Origin: JAHJQZ01 sp963676075
GTDB lineage: Bacteria; Pseudomonadota; Alphaproteobacteria; Rhizobiales; Devosiaceae
Assembly: GCA_963676075.2 (NCBI GenBank)
Contig: CAXXNZ010000028.1
Location: 248,001-312,000 of the forward strand
Reading direction: 5' to 3'
Length of the DNA: 64,000 nt
The notes under the pieces are model-generated. The model was given only the letters and a program-made list of their open reading frames with translations, was not told the origin of the DNA and ran no database searches. The stretch's first letter is position 1, and every line of letters begins with the position of its first letter. The translations under genes were made by a program, and so were the position numbers. Of this stretch, positions 34,122-43,316 are shown piece after piece.

Positions 34122-34898
34122 GTGCCTCCGCGACATTTCAGTTCAATCGCCTTCACGTCGAGCGGGACGGAGGAAGCCGACCGCGCGGCCAAGCAGATGC
34201 GCGACCGCTATGGCGACACTTCGCTCGACAGCGCCGATGTCGTCGTTGCCCTGGGTGGCGATGGGCTGATGCTCGAAACCCTGCACCGCGTCATGCCGCG
34301 CGGCACGCCGGTCTACGGCATCAATCATGGTTCCATCGGCTTTTTGATGAACGAACCGGACGATCGCGATCTTATCGAGCGTCTCGGCGCCGCCGCCGAA
34401 ACCAAGATCTACCCGCTGCTGATGCGCGTCACCGACATCCATGGCGCCGAGGTCGAGGCCTACGCCTTCAACGAGGTGTCGCTGTTCCGTACCACCTACC
34501 AGACCGCCAAGATCCGCGTCGAAGTCGACGATCAGGTGCGCATGGAGGAACTGTTCTGCGATGGGGTGCTGGTGTCGACCCCGGCGGGCTCCACGGCCTA
34601 CAACCTGTCAGCCCACGGCCCCATCCTGCCGATAAACTCGTCTCTTCTCGCGCTGACGCCGATATCGGCCTTCCGCCCGCGGCGCTGGCACGGCGCCATT
34701 CTGCCCAATCGGGCTAAAGTGGTCATCACCGTACTGGAGACGGCAAAACGCCCGGTCAGCGCCGTTGCCGACAAATTCGAGTTCAAAGACGCCGCGCGCG
34801 TCGAAGTCGTCGAAGACCGCACCCATTGGGTGACGCTGCTGTTCGATGTCGGCCACGAGCTTGAGGAACGGGTCCTCAAGGAACAGTTCCAGTACTGA
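34122..34898 (+). CDS. nadK: NAD kinase
   Basis: The 258-residue cytoplasmic enzyme phosphorylates NAD to NADP. It has the nucleotide motif VVALGGDGLMLETL, the NAD-site block YGINHGSIGFLMN and STPAGSTAYNLSAHGPI. I chose the GTG at 34122 because AGGA lies 7 nt upstream and the product then has the normal family N-terminus (PPRHFSSIAFTSSGTEEA). An earlier in-frame ATG at 34035 would add 29 unrelated residues. Confidence 0.9.
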   Translation: MPPRHFSSIAFTSSGTEEADRAAKQMRDRYGDTSLDSADVVVALGGDGLMLETLHRVMPRGTPVYGINHGSIGFLMNEPDDRDLIERLGAAAETKIYPLLMRVTDIHGAEVEAYAFNEVSLFRTTYQTAKIRVEVDDQVRMEELFCDGVLVSTPAGSTAYNLSAHGPILPINSSLLALTPISAFRPRRWHGAILPNRAKVVITVLETAKRPVSAVADKFEFKDAARVEVVEDRTHWVTLLFDVGHELEERVLKEQFQY

Positions 34899-34925
34899 CC
34901 TGCTTCGCGTCTGCCGTTTGTTCGC

Positions 34926-36131
34926 TCAGGCCGCGCCGGCAAGCGCTGTCGAGCGCGACTGTGCTATCGGCATCGGCTTGTTGCCGGCTTCCTCGCGGGC
35001 AAAGCCCAGCATCACACCGCGCGATGCCTTGCGGGCCAGAGTGACGTTCTGCTCGTTGAGATAGGAGAAGGCCTCGGTCAGGCTATCCGGAATCTGGCCA
35101 TCGTGCTCGATGACCAGTTCGTCGATGACCACCGTGACGACGAAATAGCGGGCTGCCAGATCGTCGCCGAGATCGGCATTGCGGGCATGCAGAACCAGCC
35201 TGATCATCAGATCGGAAAGTGCCCGCCCCAACCCGGCGCGCTCGAACAGCGCTGCAAGCCCTGCCCGTCCCCCGTTCTCCAAAAGCGACATCACCCGCGA
35301 CGCCGGCAGGTCGACCAGCAGCGCCATCGCAGCTGCAAAGAAGCGGATCCGCCCTGAAATCAGCGCCTTCAGCATCAGCCGGGTTGAGATGGCATCGCGT
35401 TCGTTCAGCAGATCGAGCACCGAATGTCCGCCAACCGCCAGTTCGCGCTCGGCAATCGCGGTTGCGGCATTGTCGGCGCCGTCGCGCATCAGCCTGTCCA
35501 GGCGCCGAGGCGCGACGGCCCCCTTGACGATACGCGTCTGGCTGAGCGCCGCGCGGACCTGGGCGCCGAGATCGAGCCGGATCGTTGCCGGCAGGTCGGC
35601 GCGCCTGAGCAAGGCGCCTCGGATGACCGGATCATTCTCTGCCCGCCGGCACAATTTCACGTAGCTCTGAGGCGACGGTTTGACGTCGCGCCGCGCCAGC
35701 ATGTCTACGACAACATCCCGCTCCGGCCGGTCGAGCAGCATGGCGATCAACGATTTGCCGATATTGGCCCGCGAAGCTATGGCCTGCGCCATCAGCGCAT
35801 CCGCTTCTCTCAAAACAACGACCAGATCGGCATCGATCAGCACCGGTGAATACTGGGCAATGGCGCGGGCAATGACGGGCAGGTCGCCGAGAAGTGCCAG
35901 CATCAGCGGACGCGGCGCCCTTTCGCAATGCAGCAGTCCATAGGCCAGCGCCGCCCTGACTTTCACCGAAGCATCATCGAGAAAACCCATGGCAGCGGCG
36001 TAAAGAGCAGCCTGCTCGGCATCGGGTCCGTCATGCACAGCGAGCGCACTGGCGACGAAATGAGCCGCCTGGCCGCGATCGGCACTATCGGGCGAATGCG
36101 CCAGTTCTACAAAGTCCCGATAGGAGATCAT
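34926..36131 (-). CDS. DUF2336 protein
   Basis: The 401-residue product is made of predicted alpha-helical hairpins and matches the alphaproteobacterial DUF2336 family in its central blocks (ASVKVRAALAYGLLH, RDVVVDMLARRDVKPS, HSVLDLLNERDAIS). No signal peptide or catalytic motif is seen, so a HEAT-like scaffold in the cytoplasm is the likely form. ATG 36131 starts the family-like sequence MISYRDFVELA. Function is unknown. It converges with nadK with only 27 bp between. Confidence 0.75.
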   Translation of the reverse strand: MISYRDFVELAHSPDSADRGQAAHFVASALAVHDGPDAEQAALYAAAMGFLDDASVKVRAALAYGLLHCERAPRPLMLALLGDLPVIARAIAQYSPVLIDADLVVVLREADALMAQAIASRANIGKSLIAMLLDRPERDVVVDMLARRDVKPSPQSYVKLCRRAENDPVIRGALLRRADLPATIRLDLGAQVRAALSQTRIVKGAVAPRRLDRLMRDGADNAATAIAERELAVGGHSVLDLLNERDAISTRLMLKALISGRIRFFAAAMALLVDLPASRVMSLLENGGRAGLAALFERAGLGRALSDLMIRLVLHARNADLGDDLAARYFVVTVVIDELVIEHDGQIPDSLTEAFSYLNEQNVTLARKASRGVMLGFAREEAGNKPMPIAQSRSTALAGAA

Positions 36132-36324
36132 CCATTGCTCCGCTGCTTGGCACGCAAACGCTAGCTGCGAAGACTTAAGGATTGGTTCACCATGATAATT
36201 TCGCTTCGAGGCGCTACGGAGCACGGTCAAATCGCTTGCAAAAGCACCGGCGCGCAAAGCGTATCACCGGACTATAAGGCAACAGCCTCACTGGGCATTT
36301 CGGCTGCCTTACGTCGGCCTAGGG

Positions 36325-37122
36325 CTAATTGTTGTAAAGTTGCGCGAAGAAACCGGCATTGACCTTCGGCTCGGCTGCAAGAGGCGACTTCGCCTTGCCT
36401 GTCGTCTCCGAGAAAAGATCGACGAACGACATCGGCAACTGCGGATCGGCGGGCCGCGAAACCAGTGCCCCTCCTTCCGAAGCGGACGCCATGGCCGATC
36501 CTTGCTGGCTCAAAGCCTCGTGCCGCGCCACCAGAACCTTGTAGACGTCACGAATCGTCCGGGCAGAACCACCCTTGTCGTAAAAGATCGCCGGATTGGC
36601 CTCAGCTTCGGAGGGAAAAAGTTTGGCGGCGACCTGATCCGGATTGTCGAGCCCGGCCCGGAACAGTTTCTCCGCGCCATGCGCGCCAAGAAAATGGGCG
36701 ATGTACAGTTCGCCCGGACTCGGCATGCGCCCGAACCTGTTCTTGAGATAGGCGCCATTGTCGCGCGTGAAGGCGGCAGCGAGATTGGCCGCGACTTCCG
36801 GATCTTCACGCAGCTTGAGAACTTCCGCCCGTAAGTTCTTGTCGGCTATATCGAGCCTGCCGTCCGACTTCGCATTAATCGCATCGGCATAGCGCTGGTA
36901 GCCGAGCCGTCCGCCATCCGATTTCATCACCTGGAACCAGGTCTGCTCGAGAAACTGGAACAGTCCCGTTGCCGAACTGGTGCCGGCCTTGGCCGTTGGG
37001 TCAAGGCTCGATTCGCGGATCGCCGTCTGCAACAGATAGTTGAAATCAACGCCACTCTTGTCGCCGGCGCGATTGAGGATCAGCGCCAGACCGGGCGGTA
37101 TGTTGATTTCCGATACTGCCAT
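36325..37122 (-). CDS. Lytic transglycosylase-like (SLT domain) protein
   Basis: The 265-residue product has an SLT-type fold at its N-terminus: FNYLLQTAIRESSLDP carries the catalytic Glu, followed by ATGLFQFLEQTW and later LYIAHFLGAHGAEKLF. Such enzymes cleave peptidoglycan glycan strands. No signal peptide is visible with the ATG at 37122; an in-frame TTG at 37143 adds only seven residues. Export would therefore need another route, as for flagellar or secretion-linked muramidases. The C-terminal third is low-complexity. Confidence 0.7.
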   Translation of the reverse strand: MAVSEINIPPGLALILNRAGDKSGVDFNYLLQTAIRESSLDPTAKAGTSSATGLFQFLEQTWFQVMKSDGGRLGYQRYADAINAKSDGRLDIADKNLRAEVLKLREDPEVAANLAAAFTRDNGAYLKNRFGRMPSPGELYIAHFLGAHGAEKLFRAGLDNPDQVAAKLFPSEAEANPAIFYDKGGSARTIRDVYKVLVARHEALSQQGSAMASASEGGALVSRPADPQLPMSFVDLFSETTGKAKSPLAAEPKVNAGFFAQLYNN

Positions 37123-37175
37123 GGCGCGACTCGCTTTGCTCAAGCTTACCCAAACATGGCAGTGTTAACCAACGA

Positions 37176-37754
37176 TTAACCCTTCCACGCCGTCACGATC
37201 TCATCGATCGCCGGCCGGTCACGTTCCTCGAGTTTTGTCGTCGGCGTGCCAATGTGGACGAAGCCGACGAAGCGCTCCCCGTCCTTCGCCCCGAGCATCG
37301 CCGCCGCCTCCGCGTCATAAGCAAACCACCGGGTCACCCACTGCGCACCAAAGCCCAGCGCATTGGCGGCATGCACAAGGTTGAAAGCCACATTACCGGC
37401 GGCGAGCAGCTGCTCGAATTCCGGGATCTTGGGATGTGCCCGCGGCGCGGACAGCACTCCGATCGTCAGCGGCGCCGGCAGGAACTGCGTCCGTTCCTTT
37501 TTGAGACGCTCCGCATCGGCGTCGGGCTCGCGCGCGGCGACAATCGCCGCCAGTTTCTCCCCGACCTGTTCGCGCGCAGGGCCGGCAAAGGTGATGAGCC
37601 GGAACGGCGCCAGCTTGCCGTGATCGGGCACGCGCACGGCCATCGTCAGCATGTCCTTGAGCTGGTTTTCGTCCGGACCCGGCTCGGCGAGAAATGGCAG
37701 TAACACAGAGCGACGGGTCAAAAGGTGGTCGCGTAGTTCGGAAAGAATCGGCAC
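37176..37754 (-). CDS. YdjA-like nitroreductase
   Basis: The 192-residue flavoenzyme belongs to the nitroreductase fold. RRSVLLPFLAEPGPD carries the FMN-phosphate Arg residues, then VRVPDHGKLAPFRLI, and the end reads GFVHIGTPTTKLEERDRP. The pattern fits the small YdjA group. The GTG start at 37754 has AGGAG 7 nt upstream; upstream in-frame sequence overlaps the divergent gene. The substrate is unknown. Confidence 0.85.
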   Translation of the reverse strand: MPILSELRDHLLTRRSVLLPFLAEPGPDENQLKDMLTMAVRVPDHGKLAPFRLITFAGPAREQVGEKLAAIVAAREPDADAERLKKERTQFLPAPLTIGVLSAPRAHPKIPEFEQLLAAGNVAFNLVHAANALGFGAQWVTRWFAYDAEAAAMLGAKDGERFVGFVHIGTPTTKLEERDRPAIDEIVTAWKG

Positions 37755-37912
37755 ATCAAGCTCCTTTGGCAGTCCTCGCCATCTTGTTGTCCCGTTTGCG
37801 CGATGGGCTGCTAGAAAGTCAATTCCTGATCGGCAAATCGATTCAGGTGCCAACCTGCACCCTTCGGCTTTGCTTGACCTCGGCCCCGAGTTCGTGCGTT
37901 GAAAATGCACAA

Positions 37913-38941
37913 ATGCGACATCTCCTGATTCTCGCCACCATATTGACCGGGCTCGGCTTCTTCCCGGCCATGGCACAGACCACAGATCCTTACCCCTCGT
38001 CGGCTCCGGTCCGGAACGAGGCCGGTGAAATCGTGTCGCCTGACACTTTGGCGGGCGACGAGACGGATGCGGCCTCCGGTGACGCTGGTCAGGACGAGGA
38101 GATGTCGGCAGAGAACAATGCCGCCGCCTTGGCAGCTGAGCTTGCTGCCCGCGTTGCCGAGCTTCAGTCAGCGGGCGCTGCGGCGCAACCTGTGACGCTG
38201 TCGGCAAAGCTGATCGATGACGGCCCGATCATCCCGTCCGGTCTGGTCTGGCGCATTTTTTCGGCCGACGAAACGACCAATGGCGACGTCAAGATTATCG
38301 ATCGCAGCGAACAGGCGACGGCGGCATTCAACCTGCCGCCTGGCGAGTATCTGGCGCAGGTCAGCTACGGCCTCGCCCAGGCCAGCGACACGCTGGTCGT
38401 GACTGATGCCCCCCAGTCCCACGTACTTGTGCTTGACGCCGGCGCCCTTCGGCTCAATGCCCGCATCAGCGGCGACCTCGAAATCGCCCCGCGTTACCTC
38501 AAGTTCGAGATCTATCCGCAGGGCCTTCAGGACGATGCGCGCTCGGTCATCACCGGCAACGTCAGGCCTGGTGAGCTCGTTCACCTCAATGCCGGCATCT
38601 ATCACGTCGTTTCGCGCTACGGCACGGTCAACGCCGTCGCCGAGACCGACCTGCGCGTCGACAAGGGACAGTTGACCGACGCGACGCTGTTTCACGACGC
38701 AGCGCAGATCTCTTTCCGGCTGGTCTCCGTCACCGGAGGTGAAGCCATTGCCGATGTCGACTGGACGATCAACGACTCGGACGGAAACACCGTCTACCGC
38801 TATTCCGGCACATTCCCCTCCGCGATCCTCGCCGCCGGTGATTATGTCGTGCTCGCCCAGCGCGGCGGCACCGTCTACAACCGGGAATTCGCCGTCATGG
38901 CCGGCCCGGCTCAGGAGATCGAGGTCCTGACCTCCTTCTAG
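37913..38941 (+). CDS. Exported protein of unknown function
   Basis: The 342-residue product has a clear signal peptide (LLILATILTGLGFFPAMAQ) and an acidic spacer (about 25-75). About 240 residues of predicted beta-sheet follow, with repeated motifs such as LPPGEYLAQVSYG, LNAGIYHVVSRYG and LAAGDYVVLAQRGG. These three blocks look like successive Ig-like or carboxypeptidase-regulatory-like domains. No catalytic motif is visible. A periplasmic binding or structural role is inferred only. Confidence 0.6.
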   Translation: MRHLLILATILTGLGFFPAMAQTTDPYPSSAPVRNEAGEIVSPDTLAGDETDAASGDAGQDEEMSAENNAAALAAELAARVAELQSAGAAAQPVTLSAKLIDDGPIIPSGLVWRIFSADETTNGDVKIIDRSEQATAAFNLPPGEYLAQVSYGLAQASDTLVVTDAPQSHVLVLDAGALRLNARISGDLEIAPRYLKFEIYPQGLQDDARSVITGNVRPGELVHLNAGIYHVVSRYGTVNAVAETDLRVDKGQLTDATLFHDAAQISFRLVSVTGGEAIADVDWTINDSDGNTVYRYSGTFPSAILAAGDYVVLAQRGGTVYNREFAVMAGPAQEIEVLTSF

Positions 38942-39108
38942 GCTGGGATCAGGCAAATGGGGGTGCGTCTTCCGGCGCAAATACATGTCATCCGGCGTTT
39001 TGTCTGATTTACCTAAAATGCCGATTACACCGGTTAGCCGGAATTGACACTGCGCAGGTTACACCTTGGCCAACAGAACGATATTCGTTCGTGCGACCAG
39101 GTAGCAGA

Positions 39109-39369
39109 ATGATCAGAGGACTAGAGAAAAGACTAGCGCCACGGCGCAACACCTTGATCCGGGCAAGGATCCATTATTCCGGCTACGCTCACGAGTGCAT
39201 CATTCGCAACGTATCGGACACCGGGGCCAAGCTCGAGACATCGGGCGTCAACCTCATACCCCAGAGTTTTGAACTGCACGCACCGGGACACCGGCCGCAA
39301 ACATGTCAGGTCGTCTGGCGTGCCATGCGGGAGCTCGGCGTACAGTTCACGCGGCCCGAGGCCTACTAG
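39109..39369 (+). CDS. Small PilZ-domain protein
   Basis: The 86-residue product fits a PilZ domain: an Arg-rich start (EKRLAPRRNTLIRARI) in place of the RxxxR motif, then NVSDTGAKLE for the second c-di-GMP motif, and VWRAMRELGVQFT at the end. It would bind cyclic di-GMP, though the second motif lacks the usual Ser-x-x-Gly spacing. ATG 39109 is preferred over an in-frame GTG at 39091. It is followed by a strong terminator. Confidence 0.75.
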   Translation: MIRGLEKRLAPRRNTLIRARIHYSGYAHECIIRNVSDTGAKLETSGVNLIPQSFELHAPGHRPQTCQVVWRAMRELGVQFTRPEAY

Positions 39370-39388
39370 AGGCAGCTTAGGGGCGATC

Positions 39389-39425
39389 GCCCGCGCTCTT
39401 GTGAGCGCGGGCTGACCATTTTTCT
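39389..39425 (+). terminator. Intrinsic terminator after the PilZ gene
   Basis: GCCCGCGCTC-TTGT-GAGCGCGGGC (39389-39412) is a perfect 10-bp stem with a 4-nt loop, followed by TGACCATTTTTC. It ends plus-strand transcription just before the convergent thrS stop at 39433. Confidence 0.8.
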
Positions 39426-39432
39426 CTATGGA

Positions 39433-41400
39433 TTACCCTGCCGGCGTCTGGTCCGGCGCCAGTGCTTCGGCCTGCAGCATGGCGATGGCCTCTTCTGCAC
39501 CCATCACCTTCTGGCCCTGTTCGCCGAGACGCCGCACCGAGACGGTGCCTTCCTCGGCTTCGCGCTTACCGACAACGAACATCAACGGCACCTTCTGCAC
39601 CGAGTGCTCGCGGACCTTGTAGTTGATCTTCTCGTTGCGGGTGTCGATCTCGACACGCAGCCCCTTGGCCTTCAGATCGGCAACAAGCTTTTCGGCATAC
39701 GCGTCGGCATCCGAAACGATCGTCGCGACCACCGCCTGCACCGGCGCCAGCCAGGTCGGCAGCTTGCCGGCATAGTTCTCGATCATGATGCCGATGAAGC
39801 GTTCGAAGGTGCCGAACACCGCGCGGTGCAGCATCACCGGACGCTTGCGCGAGCCGTCCTCGGCGACATAGGTCGCATCGAGCCTTTCGGGCAGAACGTA
39901 GTCGAGCTGATAGGTGCCGCACTGCCACGACCGGCCGATAGCGTCGGTCAGGTGGAATTCCAGTTTCGGACCATAAAAGGCACCCTCACCCGGCGAATAG
40001 TCGAACTCGATCCCCGAGGCATGAAGTGCATCGGCGAGCGATTTCTCGGCACGGTCCCAGGTGGCATCGTCACCGGCCCGGACGTCGGGGCGGGTGGCGA
40101 GCTTGTACTTGATATCGGTCAGGCCCATGTCGCCATAAACGCGCGCGAACAGTGCCAGGAACCGCTTGGTCTCGTCGGTCACCTGTTCGTCGGTGCAAAA
40201 GATATGCGCGTCGTCCTGCGTCATCTGCCTGACGCGCATGATCCCGTGCAGGGCGCCATGCGCTTCATTGCGGTGACAGCAACCGAATTCCGCCATTCTT
40301 ATCGGCAGATCGCGGTAGGACTTGATGCCCTGGTTGAAGATCTGGATGTGCGCCGGGCAGTTCATCGGCTTCAGCGCCATCAGGCTGCCTTCGCCGGTGA
40401 TGATCGGCTGATCGTCTTCGGTCGAGGGGATCTCGTCGGGCACGACGAACATGTTCTCGCGGAACTTGCCCCAGTGGCCCGAACGCTCCCACAGCTTGTT
40501 GTCGATCAGCTGCGGGGTCTTGACCTCCTGATAGCCATCTTCGTCCAGCCGACGGCGGATATAGCTCTCGAGCTGGCGCCAGATCATGTAGCCCTTGGCA
40601 TGCCAGAACACCGAACCGGGCGCTTCTTCCTGCAGGTGGAACAGGTCGAGTTCACGGCCGATCTTGCGATGGTCGCGCTTTTCCGCCTCCTCCAGCATGG
40701 TCAGGTACTGGTCGAGATCTTCCTTCTTGGCCCACGCGGTGCCGTAGATGCGGCTCAGAACCGGATTGCGGCTATCGCCACGCCAATAGGCGCCGGCCAC
40801 CTTGGTCAGCTTGAAGGCGGTACCGACATCCTTGGTGGTGCGCATATGCGGACCACGGCAGAGGTCGAACCACTGGCCCTGCTTGTAGATCTTGACGTCC
40901 TGGTCGTCGGGAATGGCGTCGATCAGTTCGACCTTGAACTCTTCGCCCTTGGTCTTGAAGACCTTGATCGCCTCGTCGCGGCTCCAAACTTCCTTGGTGA
41001 AGGCGTTCCCGCGCTGGACGATCTCGGCCATTTTCTTCTCGATCTGCCGGAGTTCGTCCTCAGAGAACGGCACCTCGCGATAGAAGTCGTAATAAAAGCC
41101 GTTCTCGATCGACGGGCCGATGGTTACCTGCGTGCCGGGCCACAGCTCCTGCACGGCCTCGGCCATGACATGAGCGGCATCGTGCCGGATCAGCTCCAAA
41201 GCTTCCGGGTCTTCGCGCTTGACGAATTCGAGCGTGGCGCCATCCGGCACTTCCGCCGACAGATCGCTCATCTCGCCGTCGAGCTTCATGGCGACGGTGG
41301 CCTTGGCCAGCGACTTGGAGATGGACTCAACGACGGTAGTGCCGGTGGTGCCCAGCGCAAATTCGCGTGTGGCGCCATCGGGAAAACGTACCGTAATCAT
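39433..41400 (-). CDS. thrS: Threonyl-tRNA synthetase
   Basis: The 655-residue class II synthetase charges tRNA-Thr. Its order is a TGS domain (1-60), an editing domain with the HxxxH-type motif in RHDAAHVMAEA, the catalytic core with motif 2 (HGIMRVRQMTQDDAHIFC) and zinc ligands including the Cys of KPMNCPAHI, motif 3 (RPVMLHRAVFGTFERF), and the anticodon-binding domain. ATG 41400 is chosen because GGAG stands 6 nt upstream; the ATG at 41412 overlaps that site. A leader hairpin lies just before the ribosome site. Confidence 0.97.
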   Translation of the reverse strand: MITVRFPDGATREFALGTTGTTVVESISKSLAKATVAMKLDGEMSDLSAEVPDGATLEFVKREDPEALELIRHDAAHVMAEAVQELWPGTQVTIGPSIENGFYYDFYREVPFSEDELRQIEKKMAEIVQRGNAFTKEVWSRDEAIKVFKTKGEEFKVELIDAIPDDQDVKIYKQGQWFDLCRGPHMRTTKDVGTAFKLTKVAGAYWRGDSRNPVLSRIYGTAWAKKEDLDQYLTMLEEAEKRDHRKIGRELDLFHLQEEAPGSVFWHAKGYMIWRQLESYIRRRLDEDGYQEVKTPQLIDNKLWERSGHWGKFRENMFVVPDEIPSTEDDQPIITGEGSLMALKPMNCPAHIQIFNQGIKSYRDLPIRMAEFGCCHRNEAHGALHGIMRVRQMTQDDAHIFCTDEQVTDETKRFLALFARVYGDMGLTDIKYKLATRPDVRAGDDATWDRAEKSLADALHASGIEFDYSPGEGAFYGPKLEFHLTDAIGRSWQCGTYQLDYVLPERLDATYVAEDGSRKRPVMLHRAVFGTFERFIGIMIENYAGKLPTWLAPVQAVVATIVSDADAYAEKLVADLKAKGLRVEIDTRNEKINYKVREHSVQKVPLMFVVGKREAEEGTVSVRRLGEQGQKVMGAEEAIAMLQAEALAPDQTPAG

Positions 41401-41422
41401 TTCGATCTCCATGAAATCTCAT

Positions 41423-41462
41423 GCGCATCCGCAAAGGAAAAGGCTTGCCGGTCCGGATGCGC
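41423..41462 (-). promoter_or_regulatory. Hairpin in the thrS leader
   Basis: GCGCATCCG (41423-41431) and CGGATGCGC (41454-41462) form a perfect 9-bp stem with a 22-nt loop. It ends 22 nt before the thrS start, just before the GGAG ribosome site. It may control translation or mRNA stability; it lacks the T-box and other recognised leader motifs. Confidence 0.4.
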
Positions 41463-41603
41463 GGATGATCGGAAAGCTGCGGCCGTGAGACACACCGAAA
41501 CGCGCGCAAACAGCCATGCACCCGCAAAGACCATCTCCACGGGACGGCAGGCTCCTTAGCACCCAATCCTTGAGATTTCCACCAAATTGCCTACCCGGCG
41601 ACA

Positions 41604-42125
41604 TCACCGATGCGATACGCCGCCAGCCAGCGATCTGAGGAAAGCGCCGACCTCGTCAGCGATGGCGCCGTGGTCGATCTCGGCCAGTCCGGCTTCCGAC
41701 CACCCGGCGAGTGGATCGAGCTTGCCCACCAGCCTTTGCCGCTCGGGTTCAAGCCCTGCCTTGTGTGCCAGAGGTGCGGCGGTGTGCAGCAGCAGCAAAA
41801 GCTCATGCAGCTGTCGCATGGCGCGGAACGCCGCTGTCATGCGCGGTTTCAATTCAGGGGTCTTCTGCCAGTCACCGCCCCCGAACAGCTCCTGTGTCAC
41901 CCGCTGGCCAGAGCCGTGACAGTCGAAACGCACGCAGCCGCGATAGCCGCGAGAGCTGAGGTGATCATGGATCGAGCAAAGATAGTCGTCGTTCAGATGC
42001 TTGCAGGCGGTGTCGGCAGGCTTGTCGTGGGCGAAGTCCTCAGACCGATCGAAGGCGAAGGCCACGCAGCACAAGCCGGCGCAATTGCCGCAATCGGGCT
42101 CGAATGTGCGAACGGGGGGTGTCAT
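41604..42125 (-). CDS. Cysteine-cluster protein (YkgJ-like)
   Basis: The 173-residue product has the N-terminal cluster CGNCAGLCC, followed by CKHL and CSIH and a late RGCVRFDCHG block, which suggests metal or Fe-S binding. The pattern is reminiscent of the YkgJ zinc/iron-chelating family, but I cannot prove membership. The rest is helical. No signal peptide is seen. It stands alone between thrS and the oxidoreductase gene. Confidence 0.55.
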   Translation of the reverse strand: MTPPVRTFEPDCGNCAGLCCVAFAFDRSEDFAHDKPADTACKHLNDDYLCSIHDHLSSRGYRGCVRFDCHGSGQRVTQELFGGGDWQKTPELKPRMTAAFRAMRQLHELLLLLHTAAPLAHKAGLEPERQRLVGKLDPLAGWSEAGLAEIDHGAIADEVGAFLRSLAGGVSHR

Positions 42126-42229
42126 TGGACCAAACCGTCAGTCGGCATGAGCTGGCTCCTAACACGTCACCTGAACCTTTGTCACCGCACGGCGCGCACG
42201 TGCCGCACCTCGTTCAGGGACCGGGAATC

Positions 42230-42259
42230 AAAAAAAGGGCGGCCCACTGGACCGCCCTT
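42230..42259 (-). terminator. Intrinsic terminator of the oxidoreductase gene
   Basis: On the minus strand a 9-bp GC-rich stem (GGGCGGTCC / GGGCCGCCC, loop AGT, one G-T pair) is followed by seven T residues (plus-strand A run 42230-42236). This is a textbook rho-independent terminator 26 bp after the oxidoreductase stop. Confidence 0.85.
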
Positions 42260-42284
42260 GCGTCAGTGTCGAAGCGCCGCTGAA

Positions 42285-43178
42285 TCAGAGCTTCACATAT
42301 TTGCGCCAGTCGTGCTCTTCCTTGAATCCGAGCACCTCGCGGATCTTATTGTTGGAGATCGGCGCTTCCTTTTCGCCCAACTCGCGGGTGACCGGGGTGT
42401 TCGGGGCGTATTTCTTCAGGAAATCCATGGTCGGCTCAACCGCCGTGATGGTGTCATTGACCGCGTTGAAAACCTGGAAGCCGAGCCCGTCCTTGCCAAT
42501 ACAGCGGTCGACGATCTGGCCGAGGTCGCGGGCGTCGATATAGGACCAGGCATTGCGCTTGCGGCTCGGCGGATCGGCAAAGAAGCTTCCCCACTTCGCG
42601 TAATCCTCGGGCGCCATGACGTTGCCGATTCTCAGAGCATAGATGTCGGCATCAAAGCGCATGGCAAAGGCGCGCGCCGTCTTCTCGTTGCACACCTTGG
42701 ACAAGCCGTAGCTGTCCATCGGATCGGTGTCGTATTCCTCGGTCAGCGGAAACTCGTGGTAATCCTTGTCGCCTTCGGCGAAGCACACGCCGAACGTCGT
42801 CTCGGACGAGGCGATGACGACCTTGCGCACGCCCAGCTTCATCGCCGCCTCGATGACATTGTAGGTCGACATCACATTGGTGCGGTAGGTCTCGTTGTCC
42901 GGCCTGATGCCGACGCGCGGAATGGCAGCGAAATGCACCACGGCGTCGACCTTCGGCGGCAACCGCCCCTTCCCGTAGCCGTCCATGCCGAAATGCATCG
43001 ACATGGCGTTGAACACCTCACCGCTGTCGGTCAGGTCGGTGATGATTGTATCGACCCCTGGCTGATCGAGCGGTACGAGGTCGAGATTGAGCACCTGATG
43101 CCCCTGGTCGAGCAGATATTTGATGGCATGCCTGCCCGCCTTGCCGCTGCCGCCGGTGAATATGACTCGCTTGCCCAT
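42285..43178 (-). CDS. NAD(P)-dependent epimerase/dehydratase-family oxidoreductase
   Basis: The 297-residue product is an extended SDR. The nucleotide motif FTGGSGKAGRHAI is at the start, then VVHFAAIPR, the Ser of IASSETTFG, and YGLSK as Tyr/Lys pair. ATG 43178 has a near-perfect AGGAGGT ribosome site. The substrate is unknown; sugar nucleotides or uronate-type sugars are common in the family. It is monocistronic and has its own terminator. Confidence 0.85.
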   Translation of the reverse strand: MGKRVIFTGGSGKAGRHAIKYLLDQGHQVLNLDLVPLDQPGVDTIITDLTDSGEVFNAMSMHFGMDGYGKGRLPPKVDAVVHFAAIPRVGIRPDNETYRTNVMSTYNVIEAAMKLGVRKVVIASSETTFGVCFAEGDKDYHEFPLTEEYDTDPMDSYGLSKVCNEKTARAFAMRFDADIYALRIGNVMAPEDYAKWGSFFADPPSRKRNAWSYIDARDLGQIVDRCIGKDGLGFQVFNAVNDTITAVEPTMDFLKKYAPNTPVTRELGEKEAPISNNKIREVLGFKEEHDWRKYVKL

Positions 43179-43316
43179 AACGGACCTCCTGAATACGAAT
43201 GTTGTGAAGGTGTTAGCGCTAGCATATCGTGTTTGCGCCGCCAAACCAATCCCTGTGATGGCAAGCCGCGCGAATTTTCGCCCGCACTCACGCCGCCCAT
43301 ACCGTCGCAGAATTCG

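Noticed and set aside
39604..41559. 651-codon plus-strand frame
   Set aside because: It is antisense to thrS.
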